Part shown: positions 35,190 through 47,461 of the stretch, in pieces
Layout of the letters: each line of letters opens with the position of its first letter
Position numbering within the stretch: position 1 is the stretch's first letter
Assembly (NCBI RefSeq): GCF_047948215.1
Contig: NC_134456.1
Coordinates: 193,361,034 to 193,425,033 of the forward strand
DNA length: 64,000 nucleotides
DNA from: Lycorma delicatula
Taxonomy: Eukaryota; Arthropoda; Insecta; Hemiptera; Fulgoridae
Direction of reading: 5' to 3'
Translations under genes and position numbers: made by a program
The notes under the pieces: model-generated
Seen by the model: only the letters and a program-made list of their open reading frames with translations
Told to the model about the DNA's origin: nothing
Databases searched by the model: none

Positions 35190-36074
35190 TATCTGAAAAG
35201 TTCGGAACTAAACTTCTGTAGTCGGTACAAGTAGCGTCATCTCTCGGACAACCAAGGAACTTTGTAGTACGATGTCTGACGAGTGTGTACAAAATTTCAT
35301 CACGTTTTGTCAATCCAGCTCGAGTTATATTCGGCCAGGTACATTGTGTCCATGTGACCTTGTGCAAGCTCGCGACATGGAACAGAGAAGCGCGATAAAA
35401 TTTTGTGTTCGACTTTAAAAATCTTTCGTTGAAACTTATTCTACGATACAGCAAACATTCAGCGATGAAGCTGCATCTCTTACTAAAACGTACACGTGGT
35501 GGAAGCGGTTTAAAGAGAGAGAGTCGTAGGATGACGATGAACGAAGCAGGAGGCCGTCAACAGCTGTTAACGACGAAAACGTTGCGAAATTGCACGCGCA
35601 TCTGGTCAAACCGTGAAATTCTATTTGGAAGTGATGAAACGCCTGATGGGTTGCATTCGTCGAATCCGGCCCGAGGGCCAGCATCAGGGCAGTTGGACTC
35701 TCTTGCACGACAATGCCCTAGCATACATGGCAAGACTTTTAACACGTTATTACGCCGTAAATAAAATCACCTTATCCTTATCCTACCTGCCCTATTCACC
35801 CGCTTGACTCCAGCAGACTATTTTCTGTTCCCGAAACTCAAGTTGAAGATAAAAGGCCGCTTTTTCAACGACATTCCGGCCATCCAATGGGCTTGCACCG
35901 AGCAGTTGAAGGCGATCCCAAAAAGTGATTTCTCCAGAGCGTTTGACGGGCTCTACCGGCGCTGCAACGAGTGTATAAATAGAGAAGGGTTCTATGTAGA
36001 GGGTTGATGTGAGTAAATTCGTTTATCTTTAAATCTGTATTTTTATTTAATTTAGTTCAGGAACTTTTCAGATA
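35190..36074 (+). mobile_element. mariner transposon, internally deleted (885 bp)
   Basis: The inverted ends share TATCTGAAAAGTTC and are TA-flanked. The plus strand starts transposase at 35377 (MEQRSAIKFCVRL then stop) and continues in frame with TYTWWKRFKERES and RPSTAVNDENV. At about 35610 it passes directly to VKFYLEVMKRLMG...LLHDNA (second catalytic Asp), and after a frameshift to TPADYFLFPKLKLK (third Asp). The block holding the first catalytic Asp is missing. About 400 bp has been lost relative to a full mariner. Confidence 0.9.
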
Positions 36075-37089
36075 TACTGTTTATGATTCCAGTAAACTCC
36101 CAAGGAGCTGGAAAATTAAAATCAGTAGTGATGTACAGCTGAGAAACTGAATCTATATATCATAAAAATAAGCAAACCCTTATTCATTCATAATTCATTT
36201 TTCGAATAATTAAAAATCCGAATTTTAACAACAATATTCCTAAAGATATCTTTAAGAAACTAAAGAAGAAAATAATTTAATTTACAATTCTAAGGGATTA
36301 AAAAAGAGATTATAAAGCTTAAAAATTTAATATGTGCCCTTGCGAAAAATGGATGCTTCAGTACTATTTCGCAAGTAAAATATAAGTAAATTTTTTTTAA
36401 GCAGCGTCTGTAAAAAATTAATTAAGCCAATGATATAAAGTACTTGAATGTGTATTAAATCTTTTTTTCTGAAAATTCAATCTCTACGTAAAATTACTAT
36501 ATTCTAAATTACCAGTACATTTAAGATGATAAATCCAATTCAGGTTTTACGTTTATCCGAATCTCAAGTTACTATGCGGTTAAAATTGTGTACGTGGCCG
36601 GAAAGGCGATGTTCATGTTTTAGACCATTTTGTTTAAAACAAATTATTATTTAACAGGATAACGTCAACTAGACTTAAGTTTCAAAACTGGTTAAGGAAC
36701 AAATAACCCGGAAGTTTCAAACTTTATAAAATATATACCCTAACTATAAAATATAGTGTAATTTTATGCTTTTATAAATTAATGCAGCTAAGAGTAAAAC
36801 GTTTTTCAAAATCACAACATATAATATATGAAAAAAAGCAAGATAATTTATTTTATTTTTTATGTTTTGTCTACCGTAAAAATTTAGTCAACTTAAGCAA
36901 CGATTATACTCTAAAATCTTCCTTTGTTTAAAAAAAATCCTAAAATTTACATATACTCCACGGGAAAATAAAAACGATCAATATTACTTTTGGATTTAGC
37001 TAAATGGACCAAACAGTGAAGTTGCTTCATTAAAAGCCTTTAAAAGCAACATTAACTATCCATACTCTAAAAAAAAAATTCTGAGATAA

Positions 37090-38060
37090 TTATCTAATCT
37101 TTTTTCCCATCAAAACCGGCTAATTCAAGGAGATGGACTTTCTCCACGCTTTTTAACTGTGCTCTTGAAAAGGTACACAATAGAGAATGGAACAAAAATT
37201 TAGACAAATATAGTGGAATAAGACTGGTAACTAAAGGATTAACTGTTTAACTTTCGCCAATGATATAGCATTATTAGCTAAAAACTGGAAAGAAGCTGAA
37301 AACAAATTAAAGAATTGGAAAAAACAAGCTGCTAAAATGGGATTAAAAATCGCGTTTGAGAAAACGAAAATTTTTATTAATGATAAAAGTTGCCCGAATT
37401 TCCTTAGTATAAATAAAAAAAATAGAGAAGTTTTAGAAGACGTAGAGAAAATTGAGGAAGCTTTCCAATTAAGGAAAAACACATAACAGTCTTTATCATG
37501 GAACTCAAAATTTCGACACTATAAAACTGCGATAAAGCCGGAAGCAATCTATGCGGCAGAAACCCTAAGGCTGTGCAACAAAAGTCTACTAGAAAATCTA
37601 GTAAAAAAGAAAGGAAAATTATAAGAAAAATTTTAGATCCTAAATTTCGAAATAATCAGATAAAGTTAATTCGAAATAACAAATTTTATACTAAAATTGA
37701 AAAATCGTCAGACAAGATAAGGAAACGACGATTTGAATTTTACTCTCATTTATTAAGAATGAATAACAGTAGATTGACTAAACAAGTTTTTGATTTTTTC
37801 CAAAGTAAAAAAAAAACTAAAGGCAAACGGATAACACAAGTCTAAGAAGACCTAAAAGAACTGAAGGTAATTGATGAAATTATAAGAGAAAGAGAAATTT
37901 TAAAGAGAATATTAAAAGATGAAAATAAAAGGTTCCAAGAAGCACCAAAACGTAAGAAGAACAGAGTTGAAATTTCTGAAAAACGAAGGAAAGAGATGTC
38001 AGAAAGAATGAAGAGGTACTGGGCAGATAGAAAAACAGAAAAAAGAAACACCCGCAAATA
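37090..38060 (+). mobile_element. LINE reverse transcriptase relic with lysine-rich C-terminus
   Basis: The plus strand shows RT motifs in two frames: IQGDGLSPRF (about 37125-37155) and LTFANDIALLAKNWKEAENK (about 37248-37310), the palm catalytic box with its first Asp changed to Asn. This is followed by KMGLKIAFEKTKIF, then a 90-codon frame (37573-37845) with FEFYSHLLRMNNSRLTKQVF, and a very basic tail ISEKRRKEMSERMKRYWADR to about 38060. Stops and frameshifts interrupt it. It is a different LINE family from those at 27.3 and 55.4 kb. Confidence 0.8.
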
Positions 38061-39796
38061 AATAAATAAATAATCTAACGTGTTTCAAGGTAAACTATTC
38101 GGAAAGAAAAAAAAGAAGAATACAACTGTTTTTATATATAACAATCTCTAACCTACTATAAATTTCATAAAAAATTAAAAAAACAACAAAAATTCATTAT
38201 TTTGGAAGGCTCTAAAAAATAAAAACAAATTTTTGACTTATTAAAATAAATAAAAAATATTTCTCTTTAAACCAAACTATTTTTTTCTTTGTAAATATCA
38301 AAAAATATTTATTTATTACTTTAAAGTGAATTTTATTAAACTTACTGGCTTATATTTTAACGTTACTTACGCTATTGCTAATTGTTTAAAACTTAAATTG
38401 GTTCGGCTAAACAGGACGAAACAAATTAAAGCCCGATCATCAAATTAATTACTGCAGGGTATTTTTGGCAAAAAGCAAAACAGTCTATTAAACAAAATTA
38501 ACAACCTTTACAATAACACAAACACAAAGCCACAATGATCTATGTCAATTCCAACAAAGAGAATTGTATTAGTTGATATTTCATAATATTTCTTGATTTT
38601 TTAATTAGTTATAAAAATATATTAAATAATAATTTCATTATCGATTTTTCAAACGATCCGTGAAATTCGACTTTGAAAAAAACTTTTCACAAATATTTCA
38701 CAAAAAGTAATCAATTTTTTTAATAAATACATATTAAAATAATGCATGGTCCTAGAATTTATGATTTGCAAGACAAGTAAAAAATCAAGCATATAGGTAT
38801 TTACTAGACGGACATAAAACAAGAAGTCAAACTAATGCAGGTTTTTAATTTCACTAAACGGATCTCTAAGCAATTCTAAACATTCGATGTAAATTACCGG
38901 AATGTATAAGTTATATTAATTTGTATGAATTTTACATTGAAGCGATCGGTCGCATCAATATAAAAATGAATTTATATACAAAACTACAAGAAGATGTTAA
39001 AAAAAAAAAAACAGTTGGCTTATTTAATTTTTAATTTTTTTATATTTAGTCTTTTTTTAAATACGGGGAAATTACAGTCCTAAACATACTGAAGAAAAAA
39101 TCATAAAAGGAAAAGCTCAAAAACCGTTAAAAAATTTAAAACAAGTTGCACATTTTGGTATCAGATAACCACAACTATCATCAGATTCAGGGGAGTTAGT
39201 AAATGTAAATTTATATTTAAAAACATAAATAAATAAAAAATCAGTTTTACAAAACTCTAAAAAAAGTATGTTTATTATTTGCGTCCATAAAATGATACAA
39301 ATTACTCGTTTTGTAATGTTTCGTAAAACTGACTAAATTATTTATTATTATATTTATCTCTTTATGTTTATATTTACTAAATCTCCTGTATCTATTGATG
39401 TTGATCGTTTTAACAATCGAAATGCACACTCAATTCGTAAACAGTTTTTCATCGAATCCAATCTATAAAATTTTTCTACTTCTGTATTTTGCAAGTGGCA
39501 AAACAAATTTCCATAAATATTATATTTCTTGTAATTAGAATCTTCTGAAATATTTTTGATCGTTTTCTTTTTAATATTTTAATTCCTTAATTCTTCAGAA
39601 ATTAAAACCAAAAAATATATTAATAAATAAATGAATTACAATGTTTAACAAAATTATTACAAAGCAACTCACAACACAACAATAAAATATTAATTAATAG
39701 TTAATAAAGGACATTCAAATTTATCAAACTTTTCGATTTAAAAACATTATAAAAAACACAACTAATTTTTTTAATGACTATTATGGTATAATATAC

Positions 39797-39961
39797 CTGG
39801 AGTAAAGTATAAGGGTAGGGTTCTGGGAGTTCCTCCTCCATGACGGCAGGGTATAATGGGGAACTGAATACAGGTGGCATGTCGTTAACATCGTTCACAT
39901 GAATTACCACTCTGGTTGATTTCTCGTTCAGACTGTCCGATGCAACCAGTGTCAGATCATA
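39797..39961 (-). CDS. CadN: CadN alternative exon, 3' copy of a mutually exclusive pair
   Basis: A 165-nt exon, 55 codons, phase 0/0, exactly the length and phase of the exon at 43472-43636. It begins YDLTLVASDSLNEK, carries HVNDVNDMPPVF and ends YPYTLLQ. The calcium linker is kept as DVNDMPP instead of DVNDNPP. The 21 residues after PPVF are almost unrelated to the other copy, so the choice of exon changes the first strand and adhesive face of the following EC repeat. The acceptor is CTGTTAG and the donor is CAG then GTATAT; both are weak. It joins the next exon in frame (TLLQ then VTATDGDKD). An alternative reading is a constitutive tandem exon, but that would give two successive linker segments without a repeat between them. 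Confidence 0.93.
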
Positions 39962-40904
39962 CTAACAGCCATGCACAGAGGTTCATATTATAATAATTGA
40001 GGTTAAGCCATGCCAATTACATAAATAAAATATAAAACACAGACTAGCAGTAAATACATAAATAATTAAATTAAAAGAAAATCCAAAATTATAAAAAAAA
40101 ACCTGTAAATAACATATAAAGTGAGTATGGTTAAGCGAAATAAAATGGCTATCAGATTAATCCAGAAAAAATATAACAAAATAAATAAATTGATAAATTT
40201 ATAGTTAAGTTTACATCTCTTTCAGAAAATACGAAAAAACACATGTGTACAAAACAAAGAAGATAGTTCACGTTAAAAAGGAACAAAACAATAAATAAAC
40301 TGTCAAAGTGATTTTACAGTATTTTTCCCATTAAATAAATTACAAATAAATAATTTTATTAAAAAAAATCTAAAAGAACATGAAATGTGATATAATGTTT
40401 TTTTTGGGAGGGGGACAAAATTGATAAATAATGTGGGAACAACTGTTTTTATAAATATTTTCATGTCTATAATTAATAATTTTCATTTTTGTAAATAAAT
40501 CAGATTAAATTGTGTTGTATGCATTAATATGTGTACTGGTGTCATTTAAAACTCAAGAACAACTGAACCGAATGAATTAATTTCTTCACCCCTGGATTTA
40601 GTGAACTTAAGAAACGTTTTAGGTGTAAATTTATCCAGATAAGTCTATAATTGGATGGGTAATAAGGCTTAAACCGAAAATATATACTATTTTAGGGATA
40701 TTTTTTCGAGAAGTAATGCTTTAAGACTTGTATGTCAGATTCTTGTAAAGTGACAAACAAGATTGATTAGTCTTATACATAAAGACCGGATAAATTTAGT
40801 TATTCTCGTGGCAGTAAGACATTAAGAAATACGAAAATACATAAAACAGATGTAAAATAGCGTATGTAACATTTAATTGTTTAATTATTAAAAAGTTAAC
40901 AAAT

Positions 40905-40972
40905 AATAGAGAGGACTGGAGAGTAGTTAACAAACTAGTCATCAGACTGATGACAAAAGATGAATAGAATTA
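40905..40972 (+). repeat. LINE 3'-end relic
   Basis: The stretch from AATAGAGAGGACTGGAGAG to GACTGATGACAAAAG is alignable to the 3' end of the LINE copies at 27259 and 55370 (the REDWR/RESWRAASNQS codons). It includes the terminal palindrome GTCATCAGACTGATGAC. It is only about 70 bp, so assignment is tentative. Confidence 0.5.
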
Positions 40973-41419
40973 TTAACTGAAATAACTTAGTAGAAATTTA
41001 TAAAATGATTAAATTTTTTAGTTTGTTAATTCATTAAAAAAATAGGCATTTTATTTTTTCATAGTTTTTGTAGAGATTTGTGATTAAAATTATGTCTAAG
41101 ATGCGTTTATGTTTTTTCATTTCATACACATCTGAAGCAACAGTCAATTAATCCAATTAGAGCATATTGTTATCATGTTATCCTATTATTTCAGTTGTGC
41201 TTCTTTTTCGGTTTGCACTGGATTACCCATGAAATGGGAGGATGTTTAAAAAAAATACTAAAGGATAAATATATTTATTAAGATAACAATTTACACGATT
41301 AATATTTTAACTTGAAAATTTTATCATGGACTGCAACCTCTATACCAGAAAATGAAAAATATACTTTTTAGCGGATTTCCAAAGAATTTGAAAATCGATA
41401 CTGCGCCCGGTTATGTTTA

Positions 41420-42705
41420 TAGGATCTTTCATTTTCAGCGCATAAAGTAAAATTGTAATAAAACGTAAAGCATCTGTAATATCAACTAAAAATTTTTTAT
41501 TTTATTTTGATGCTTATAAAATTACATTATATTCGAAAAACAGTATCATTCAAAAATGATTGTTCAAAAAACAGCCTCCACGGCTTTGCTTGACAGCCAG
41601 GTCTAACAACAAACTTTTTCGTGACTCGCACAAATCACCTTGAATTCCACTAATAACTCGTCAAATATTTGCTTTGAAGTTATCAATCGTTCGTGGTTTG
41701 TTGCTATAGACTTATGACAACATAACTCCAGAGAAAAAAGTCTAAGAGAATCAAATCACACGATTTTGGTAGTCAACTGAAATTAGAATTTCGTGAAATT
41801 ACCAAATCACCAAACTTTTGACGCAATAACTTAACTGTTTCAGCAGCTATGTGGCATGAGGCACCATTCTGTTGTAACCATATCTCATTCAAATGAAAAT
41901 TTTCCAAATTTGCAATCAAAAAATCACGAATTGTAGCTTGATAGCGTTTACTATTTACTGAAACAGCATCTCCTTGCTCGTTTCCGAAAAAAAAGGCCCA
42001 ATAATGCCTCCAGCCCACAATCCACACTAAACAGTGAATCATTTTTTAATGTAATGGTCGAAGTTGAATCATTTGTGGAGTGGAATCATCTCAAATACGG
42101 CAATGTTGCTTGTTTACAAAGCCATCAGGCCAAAAATGAGCCTCATCTGAAAAGTTTTTTTTTTAATGAAAATTTGGATCCACTTCTAGCTGCTCTAGTC
42201 CAATAAGCAAATCGTCGACGCGGTTCCGTGGCTTTAATTCTTCAGTTAGTTGAATCTCATAGGAGTGTAGACCAAGATCTTTACGTAAAATTCCCCATAT
42301 TTTTGTCAAAGAAAGGCCCAATTTTTTTGAACGATGTGAAATTGATAAATTTCGATTTTCATGAACACTTGCAGTTACAGTATCAATATTCTCTTGACTC
42401 CTTACATTTATTTTGTGAATTGGTGTTTCAACATCAAGTAGACAAAAAATTCTTTTCGAATTTTTTAACCAAACAATGAATTGTGGTTTTGTTTGCCCGA
42501 TTATGCACATCGCAAAGCGCACGGTACGTGGCTGTAATTGACTCCATATTTTGATAATATATTATAATGATTTGTAAACGTTGTTGAGGCGAGTAGCGTC
42601 CATGATGATTTATCATAAACTAATGAAAACAAATGACGCATGAAAAATTAAAAAAAAAAAATTAGCGCCGCTAACAGTTTTTTGCGCTCAGTTTGAAAGA
42701 CCCCT
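41420..42705 (-). mobile_element. Tc1/mariner-superfamily transposon, inactive
   Basis: TA-flanked, 1286 bp, with imperfect inverted ends (AGGGGTCTTTCAAACTGAGC against TAGGATCTTTCATTTTCAGC). The minus strand starts at 42616 with GRYSPQQRLQIIIIYYQNME (DNA-binding domain). A frameshift at the LST/FCLLDV boundary leads to TPIHKINVRSQENIDTVTAS, then LGLSLTKIWGILRKDLGLHS. The fragment at 41773-42042 contains WLQQNGASCH, where the second catalytic Asp of the usual QQDGA is Asn. It sits between the two mutually exclusive CadN exons, in the same orientation as the gene. Confidence 0.9.
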
Positions 42706-43471
42706 TACATACGTATGCATATAAGATTTTTCGGTCCATTCTACCGGACGCAAATCTAAACTGAATTGGATGAAACTTGGTGTAATGATGTAAACCTATT
42801 GAATTTAATTATTCACTTAAACTAATGCTTTCATGAAAACTACAACTCCATTTAAGTATACATTAAATATTAAGCTAATTATTACCTTAAATTGGGCGTA
42901 ACTCAAGGATGACTTAACCAACCAATCTTATCAAATATTTACATGGACAACTTAACTTCAGATGCACTAATTCATATTCATATTTTCAACATAAGGATTA
43001 TGCTGACTAACTTCATAACATTAACTTATAGCCTTGTAGCCTTATGTTAAGGCTGCATTAAAGTAATTTGACATTCATTCTAGTAATAAAAACGTATTAA
43101 CAAAAACAAAAATAATCTGTCTGCATTTTATTTATTTATTGTTACTTTTTAATAAAACTAAAGGAATTATAAATGGAAAATTATTAGTAAACGTTTTGTA
43201 ACGTATACAATCAGTCAGCCGATATTAGAAATAAAGTACAGAAATTAAATTAATATATAAACTGATAGCCATTTTGGCATTCATGCAGTGCCATAGTGTT
43301 AAAAAATAACAATAATAATGATAAAAATAGAACATAAGAATAAAAATATGTGCAACATGCAAAAAGATGCGTAATGCATCCGTTGCATTTCCTGCAAAAT
43401 AAAAATGAAACAAACAGGTATAAAAATTTTTTTTTGGGTTAATAAATTATAATCTGCATGCAGTCCTCGAC

Positions 43472-43636
43472 CTGGAGAACACGTTTGGGAAGATTTCTAT
43501 CATCCTCTTCAGTAATCTGGGTGCGATAAGTCGGTCGTTCGAAGACTGGTGGATTATCATTAACATCTTTAACGTGAATAACGACAGTTGTGTAGTTTTC
43601 TTTTAGGTTGTCAGATGCAGCAAGGCGCAACTCATA
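43472..43636 (-). CDS. CadN: CadN alternative exon, 5' copy of a mutually exclusive pair
   Basis: A 165-nt exon, 55 codons, phase 0 at both ends. It runs from YELRLAASDN through the calcium-binding HVKDVNDNPPVF linker to LPKRVLQ. It encodes the end of one EC repeat, the inter-repeat linker and the first strand of the next repeat. The acceptor is GTAACAG with a poor pyrimidine tract. The donor is CAG then GTCGAG, far from consensus. It is homologous over its full length to the exon at 39797-39961: 29 of 55 residues are identical, with the differences concentrated after PPVF. Drosophila CadN is known to have three mutually exclusive exon pairs (7, 13, 18). The sequence and position suggest this is the exon 13 pair, and this copy is the one closest to the fly form I recognise. 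Exclusivity is inferred; splicing both copies together would stay in frame but would duplicate the linker. Confidence 0.93.
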
Positions 43637-46600
43637 CTGTTACATGTGATTAATGATAAATTATTCAATTCTCTCAAGTAAATTACAAAACATTCACTAA
43701 ATAAAATTTTAAATAATCAAATAAATAAACATTTATATAATAATAACAATATTAACAGAGAAAATATCGTCACAATAAACTAAAGTACACATATATTTTT
43801 TATAAGTTAAAAAATGCATTAGATTAGGCTACACACTAAATTCTGGTACACAATCTTACTTTCCGAAAAATCGTTTCCTCTGTCTTAAGTAATATAAGAA
43901 TTAAAAATTCTTATATTAAAATAAATTCAATTCATTAAATTTGAAGTAATTTAATGAATTACTGAGTAAAACAAAAAATAACGATTCTTTTATAAACGAT
44001 ATATCTAGTTGGGTAATACGCCCCGAACGCCAAGAATTCTTTCTCCGAATTTATCTTTATTTTTAATAAAATACAAATAAATTTCAGGATGCTGTAACAT
44101 CGTGAAGTCTTAAATAAAATAACGGAATATTCAAAGTTGTAACTAAAATCTATTCAATAAACAATGAATTACGACTTGGAAAAATTTTAATCGGTTATAA
44201 GAAAGAGTAATCTTCGACATCAGAATCTAATTAGCAGTTAATATATAAGATTCTAAAAAGGGCATGTATTATTGAAATTTATTATTACACAAATAAATAT
44301 GTATTATACAAATTTATTATTGAAAAGTTGTCACGGTCACTTGATGCCGAAAAGGATATTAAACCTGTAATTGTATTCAACATAGGATAATTTTGAGACA
44401 TTGTATTTACGGAAGGAAAACAAACAAAATTTGAAATTAATTAAATTGAACTATCAAACTTCATCTTAACATATTACAATTTATAGAATCTTAGATGCAG
44501 ACATTACATTCATATTATAATTTTTGCTATTGTTATCAAGTACATCAGAAAATGACACTGATGTTGATAACATGAAATAACTCTGCCTGCTTTGGAATGA
44601 ATATTTTGATTAAAAATAATAAGGAAAAAAACAGTTCAAGAAATAAATAAAAAACCCAGAAAGTTTTAAATGAGGTTGAAATAAATAGTATAACATTCAA
44701 TAATTTAAAGAACAATTAATACCTTAAATGTCTATCAAATAAAAGAGTACGTAACTTTCTTTTTAAACTTCACAAAAGGAAAAACTTATAATGATAAAAA
44801 TTTAAAAATTATATAATTACAAATAAAACAAAATGAATAAAATAGGTAATAGGTATGCTTTAATATTAAATACGGACAATTTGTTCATACTTCCACCAAT
44901 TAACAACGGACATGATACTAATACGCATTAAAATCTACTGGGAGAGGTCAATGTTGACATGTGTCAATTAGATTGGATGTTGTATCATACGATATACTCT
45001 ACGTACTAGAAGCTTGGAGAACAAATAGTACTATCTAGGTACACAGCAGACAACAACGACCGACTGAAACAGACTATAATTCACGTTTAACTAAATCCAT
45101 CAACGAACGCCTTCAATCCAGATATATATTTGAACGGTACTGTAACATTTCCCATAGGCTATCAACTACATCCACCAACACCCGAGCATATTAAACCTTC
45201 TAACAACTACAGTATGTCTATATTAACATTTAAATGAACAATATGTAAACCAATCAATTGCCATGTAGACATATATATGCGATAATGTGAAATACGAATG
45301 GTGAGCATTCATTAAATCAAATGAACAATCAAACTGCTAAATAAAATAAAGTATAGTAATAATATTTTAAAACAATAAAAATAATAATTTTTTTTAAATA
45401 AAACCATAAAAAACAAGAAAAAAAGAATAAAATCTACTATATATTCCGTTTTAGTTATATCCTTAACCTGAAAAATATTGTACATATATGTAATAAATTA
45501 AAACAAATAAACATATACATAAAAATGAACATGTAATAAAAAAGAATTATTTAAAAATAGTAAATCATATTTAATCTATTTTACATTCTAATATAAATAA
45601 AATAAAACAATATATTTCAGAAGGCAACAAACTTTCAAAGAGACTAAATTTCGGTTGATCATCTCTAATTACTCTACCAAAACACAAAGGAGGTTAGATT
45701 TACAGATTTTACATTTCTTCACACTTCCTCATTTAAGAGAAGGAGTTGGATATTTATCTAATCAACTTGGACGGTATTACTTATAAAGTAACTTCTTGGT
45801 TATTTATTACTGTTACTAATTCTTACTACTGTTTATTTAATTATTTTTTTTTATACTAAATTTCGTGAATATGTTGAAAATATATCCCACCAAGAGACCA
45901 CAGTGTTTGTATAACTTTTTCTCACGGAAAGGGGTAAATTACATTTTACCTTTACAAGGTCAGTCTTTCTGTGACAAATATAAAGCATCTAAAAACAAAT
46001 GAGATTAGTCACTCATTTTCTGTTAAGTAAAACTTATCGTTATAAATCTTGTGCTTAGGGTAAATGTGTCGAGTTGAATAATACATGTATTTTAGAGGGC
46101 TTGGCACAAGATGATGTTATAATATATTTAGCTTAGTGAAGAAGACCATAAAAAACCACTTTACTTCTAAGTTTACCTAGTAAGCCTAGCATTAGATGAT
46201 TTTTATTCTTTAGAATGTGTCATATTTATGAGAGTTCTTGTGTAAGAACGGCGTTAAGTTATGAAACCCAACACGATTTTAGAAAATTGTTATTTTTATT
46301 TTTGTGAAAATAAAACTTGTCACAGGTACCTGATGATAATTATTATTATTAATCAAATTTAGAAACGGTCTACTTACACAAACCTAGGTATTTTAAAACA
46401 AGAAACAATCGAATAAGTTTTATTTTGGGTTTTTTCAGCTCAACTATTTTTGTACTTCTTGTCCAACAATCGATGCATTTTTTAGGAAATCACTGATCAC
46501 AATCAGAAAAAGTCAAAGTGTTACGTAAATCTTTTGGACATTCTATAAGTTTATCCGCATTACACAATGTTAAAAACATAAAAAGAATGGTCTAATTCTT

Positions 46601-47345
46601 CCGTAAATAAACAATGATAACGAATAATAAAATAAATTAAAATATGATTGTAAAAATCAGCAACCGAAAATTAAAAGTTAAATATTTCTTTTTCTTTTTT
46701 TTATTAAAGAATTGTAAGAAAAATGTAAAGGTAAAAGACATTAAGTAAAACAAGTAAATAACTTAAAAGACGGTCAACTTAATCTGAATCAGACGCATAA
46801 TTGATGCTACATTATGTATATATATAATATACTTTAATGAAATATAAAAAAATTTACTACTACAGAAATTACACTGAAAATAATTTAATTTTAAGAGAAT
46901 GATTCTAGAGAAATAAGAGTAAAAATAACGAACAATGTTTCAAGCCACAACATCAAGTTATAAAACTTCTTTCACAGAGTAAAAGTAGAGTAAACTTCTG
47001 TAATAATATTTTCTACATTACAACAAGAATTTCAGATGAAAAATTATTATTCGAAAACTTTATTCTTGGTTAAATATGTTTCTTTTTCCACGTACACTTT
47101 TTTACAGCTCATTTTTAGTTTATGTAATTTTCATACAAAAAATGTAAAATGCATGATGAATTATTATTATTTATGCAGTAAAAACAAGTACAGAGAAAAT
47201 ATAAAATAAATTTTCTCTCCTTCGTGAAATAAAAACTAAGGAAAATAATTTTAAAAACTCAGATTAAAACCGGCAAAGAATAAAATATAGCAATTTTAAA
47301 TGATTTAATATTTATATCGGATTATCGATAATAGAATTAACTTAC
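43637..47345 (-). other. CadN intron, 3.7 kb, upstream of the alternative pair
   Basis: AT-rich. The stretch 44.93-45.25 kb is less AT-rich, but I recognise no exon or repeat in it. It could hold splicing-regulatory sequence for the pair, but nothing identifies it as such. Confidence 0.75.
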
Positions 47346-47461
47346 CCTTTTTCTTGTTTCGTAATCGAGAGCGCCAGCAACGTAAATGGCACCAGTCATA
47401 TTCTTTACAGCAAAAGCACCTCCTATGTTACCGCTCGTGATCTCATATCGAATACGCGAGG
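47346..47461 (-). CDS. CadN: CadN exon, cadherin repeat segment; 5'-most exon in the window
   Basis: Internal exon of N-cadherin, a calcium-dependent homophilic adhesion receptor of the neuronal surface. It has a strong acceptor (pyrimidine run then TTTTTCAG just above 47461) and a consensus donor (AGG, then GTAAGT below 47346). It begins with two bases of a codon whose first base lies in the upstream exon, followed by 38 codons. The product contains RYEITSGNIGGAFAV and the cadherin signature ALDYETRKR, the LDxE-type calcium motif in the middle of an EC repeat. It ends in phase 0, so it can join either 165-nt exon downstream; both begin with the Tyr that continues the EC strand. The match to insect CadN is near verbatim. 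No partner exon upstream was found in the window, so the preceding intron exceeds 16.5 kb or contains exons I missed. Confidence 0.95.

Larger units (their letters stand above)
29605..39796 (-). other. CadN intron, 10.2 kb
   Basis: Separates the alternative exon pair from the common downstream exon. It contains a deleted mariner (35190) and an RT-bearing LINE relic (about 37090-38060). The stretches 29.6-35.1 kb and 38.1-39.8 kb are AT-rich. I see only short simple repeats there, such as the (AT)n/(AC)n tract near 30360-30385, and no coding signal. Confidence 0.85.
39962..43471 (-). other. Intron between the two alternative CadN exons, 3.5 kb
   Basis: Carries the Tc1/mariner-like element at 41420-42705 and a LINE 3'-tail relic near 40905-40972. 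No third copy of the 165-nt exon was seen: the VIHVxDVNDxPP motif does not recur. The remaining sequence is AT-rich. Confidence 0.85.

Noticed and set aside
39962..47345. A third alternative copy of the 165-nt exon
   Set aside because: Reading both introns on the minus strand, I found no further DVNDxPPVF-like motif or 165-nt open unit with splice sites.
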